NCBI RefSeq assembly: GCF_051020975.1
Contig: NW_027478160.1
Coordinates: 19,428,001 to 19,492,000 of the forward strand
Direction: 5' to 3'
Length of the DNA: 64,000 bases
Source: Osmia lignaria lignaria
Taxonomy: Eukaryota > Arthropoda > Insecta > Hymenoptera > Megachilidae
Shown here: in pieces, positions 61,792-64,000 of the stretch
Numbering within the stretch: position 1 is the first letter of the stretch
Layout of the letters: each line of letters begins with the position of its first letter
The notes under the pieces: model-generated
What the model saw: only the letters and a program-made list of their open reading frames with translations
Told to the model about the DNA's origin: nothing
Databases searched by the model: none
Made by a program: the position numbers and the translations under genes

Positions 61792-64000
61792 TTGCAGATT
61801 TATCTCAAGGGAAGGGGCCTGACGGACATATTTCGAGATATTTCTTCTTCTTGTTGTTCTTCTTCTGCACAGCTAAGCTGGAACTGGCATTTGCGGCTCG
61901 CACTAGTGCAGAGTTATCTCAAAGAAAGGGGCCACGGTGTTTCTGTATCCCTATTATGTTGGTGCGGCTTCGGAACTTTTAAATATCTCGATATATCTCG
62001 AAAACTACGCTTCTGATCAAAAAATATCATAGAACATAAATTGTAGGAAACATAATTCTCTATAAAAAACGTCTCTTAACATTTTGCCATAGCTCGCTTC
62101 GTTTCCGAGATATTTGCAGATTCAGCTCAAAGGAACTGGCCTGACGGACATATTTCGAGATATTTCTTCTTCTTGTTGTTCTTCCTCTGCACAGCTAAGC
62201 TGGAAGTGGCATTTGCAGCTCGCAATAGTGCAGAGTTATCTCAAAGAAAGGGGCCACGGTGTTTCTGTATCTCTATTATGTTGGTGCGGCTTCGGAACTT
62301 TTAAATATCTCGATGTATCTCGAAAACTACGCTTCTGATCAAAAAATATCATACAACATAAATTGTAGGAAGCATAATTCTCTACAAAAAAGGTCTCTTA
62401 ACATTTTGCTATAGCTCGCTTCGTTTCCGAGATATTTGCAGATATATCTCAAGGGAAGGGGCCTGACCGACATATTTCGAGATATTTCTTCTTCTGGTTG
62501 TTCTTCTTCTGCACAGCTAAGCTGGAAGTGGCATTTGCGGCTCGCACTAGTGCAGAGTTATCTCAAAGAAAGGGGCCACGGTGTTTCTGTATCCCTATTA
62601 TGTTGGTGCGGCTTCGGAACTTTTAAATATCTCGATATATCTCGAAAACTACGCATCTGATCAAAAAATATCATAGAACATAAATTGTAGGAAACATAAT
62701 TCTCTATAAAAAACGTCTCTTAACATTTTGCCATAGCTCGCTTCGTTTCCGAGATATTTGCAGATTCAGCTCAAAGGAACTGGCCTGACGGACATATTTC
62801 GAGATATTTCTTCTTCTTGTTGTTCTTCCTCTGCACAGCTAAGCTGGAAGTGGCATTTGCAGCTCGCAATAGTGCAGAGTTATCTCAAAGAAAGGGGCCA
62901 CGGTGTTTCTGTATCTCTATTATGTTGGTGCGGCTTCGGAACTTTTAAATATCTTGATATATCTCGAGAACTACGCATCTGATCAAAAAATATCATAGAA
63001 CATAAAAAGTAGGAAACTTAATTCTCTACAAAAAAGGTCTCTTAACATTTCGCCATAGCTCGCTTCGTTTCCGAGATATTTGCAGATTTATCTCAAGGGA
63101 AGGGGCCTGACGGACATATTTCGAGATATTTCTTCTTCTTGTTGTCCTTCTTCTGCACAGCTAAGCTGGAAGTGGCATTTACAGCTCGCAATCGTGCAGA
63201 GTTATCTCAAAGAAAGGGGCCACGGTGTTTCTGTATCTCTATTATGTTGGTGCGGCTTCGGAACTTTTAAATATCTTGATATATCTCGAGAACTACGCAT
63301 CTGATCAAAAAATATCATAGCACATAAAAAGTAGGAAACTTAATTCTCTACAAAAAAGGTCTCTTAACATTTCGCCATAGCTCGCTTCGTTTCCGAGATA
63401 TTTGCAGATTTATCTCAAGGGAAGGGGCCTGACGGACATATTTCGAGATATTTCTTCTTCTTGTTGTTCTTCTTCTGCACAGCTAAGCTGGAAGTGGCAT
63501 TTGCGGCTCGCACTAGTGCAGAGTTATCTCAAAGAAAGGGGCCACGGTGTTTCTGTATCCCTATTATGTTGGTGCGGCTTCGGAACTTTTAAATATCTCG
63601 ATATATCTCGAAAACTACGCTTCTGATCAAAAAATATCATGGAACATAAATTGTAGGAAACATAATTCTCTATAAAAAACGTCTCTTAACATTTTGCCAT
63701 AGCTCGCTTCGTTTCCGAGATATTTGCAGATTCAGCTCAAAGGAACTGGCCTGACGGACATATGTCGAGATATTTCTTCTTCTTGTTGTTCTTCCTCTGC
63801 ACAGCTAAGCTGGAAGTGGCATTTGCCGCTCGCAATAGTGCAGAGTTATTTCAAAGAAAGGGGCCACGGTGTTTCTGTATCTCTATTATGTTGGTGCGGC
63901 TTCGGAACTTTTAAATATCTCGATGTATCTCGAGAACTACGCATCTGATCAAAAAATATCATACAACATAAAAAGTAGGAAACTTAATTCTCTACAAAAA
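61792..64000 (+). repeat. Right-end A/B block, last monomer cut by the window
   Basis: Starts are 61792 (ctggaactgg), 62114 (cagattcagctc front, ctcgatgtatc back), 62436 (cctgaccgac, cttctggttg), 62758 (cagattcagctc), 63080 (ttgtccttc, catagcacat), 63402 (catggaacat) and 63724 (atatgtcgag, gcatttgccgc, ttatttcaaag), the last cut after 277 bp. A/B alternation is clear. The array continues beyond the window. Confidence 0.82.

Larger units (their letters stand above)
1..64000 (+). repeat. Tandem satellite DNA array, 322-bp monomer
   Basis: Every part of the window is a head-to-tail copy of one 322-bp monomer, all in the same orientation. With the phase set at the ttgcagat/atgcagat sequence, starts fall at 307, 629, 951 and onward to 63724, giving 197 complete monomers and two partial ones. 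Monomer consensus GC is 128 of 322 bases. Landmarks in order are a purine-rich box (aagggaaggggcc), a TTC/TTG pyrimidine tract, cagctaagctgg, a second purine box (aaagaaaggggcc), gtgcggcttcgg, tatatctcga, ctgatcaaaaaatatc, two A6 runs and catagctcgcttcgtttcc. No unique or non-satellite stretch was found. Such arrays are typical of eukaryotic heterochromatin; centromeric function is possible but not shown. The family was not recognised by name. Confidence 0.98.

Noticed and set aside
1..64000. Roughly 150 separate small protein genes on the + strand
   Set aside because: They are the same frame of the same 322-bp repeat. Starts are mostly TTG, stops and frameshifts are amplified freely, and no domain, splice or translation signal was recognised.
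1..64000. CRISPR array
   Set aside because: The unit is 322 bp with no variable spacers; repeats abut each other directly.
1..64000. CENP-B box in the monomer
   Set aside because: I looked for TTCG followed by the A and CGGG positions of the consensus on both strands. ttcgtttccg, ttcggaac and ttcgagat do not fit the conserved positions.
1..64000. Transposon or LTR-derived repeat
   Set aside because: There are no terminal repeats, target-site duplications or fragments of transposase or reverse transcriptase in the monomer.
1..64000. Telomeric repeat or ribosomal DNA array
   Set aside because: No TTAGG/TTAGGG-type runs and no recognisable rRNA sequence; unit length and sequence do not fit.

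Overview
The whole 64 kb window is one uninterrupted, head-to-tail satellite DNA array. The basic monomer is 322 bp (about 40% GC). Taking the phase at the TTG/ATG of the sequence ttgcagat, monomers start at 307, 629, 951 and so on to 63724. That gives 197 complete monomers plus a partial one at each end, all in the same orientation. I found no unique sequence, transposon, RNA gene or convincing protein gene. The arithmetic closes: the distance from 307 to 63724, corrected for the indels I could see (one 10-bp deletion, thirteen 1-bp deletions, six 1-bp insertions), is exactly 197 x 322 bp. Array size, monomer length and organisation point to a eukaryotic chromosome, most likely pericentromeric, centromeric or other heterochromatin. 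An animal such as an insect is plausible, but I do not recognise the family and cannot name the organism.

Layout. Monomers fall into two families. A mosaic family I occupies 1 to about 3.2 kb and about 6.1 to 35.5 kb. It is rich in monomers with an in-frame TAG at monomer nt 94-96, in 'gcccg(a/c)actag' monomers and in monomers carrying a G deletion. An A/B family II occupies 3.2 to 6.1 kb and 35.5 to 64 kb, where two monomer types (A, B) tend to alternate as a 644-bp dimer. The boundaries lie inside single chimeric monomers (3204, 6102, 35387), as expected from unequal exchange.

On top of the monomer there are higher-order repeats (HORs). A 7-monomer, 2254-bp unit is repeated four times at 42469-51484, almost without differences, with a degenerate fifth copy at 54062-56316. 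An 11/12-monomer unit (3541/3863 bp) is present twice at 25086-32489. A 6-monomer, 1931-bp unit is present twice at 18649-22510, with a third copy at 33778-35386 that lost one monomer. Five- and seven-monomer units lie at 6102-12209. Smaller dimer and tetramer duplications occur throughout.

Within the monomer, a GAGATA/TATCTC hexamer recurs seven times in A-type copies. An ancient internal duplication links nt 3-34 with nt 117-146. A 74-codon open frame runs through about three quarters of the monomers. Its usual start is TTG, copies with stops and frameshifts were amplified equally well, and 322 is not a multiple of 3, so I treat it as a by-product of array homogeneity and not as a gene. The window begins and ends inside the array, so its true borders are not visible.
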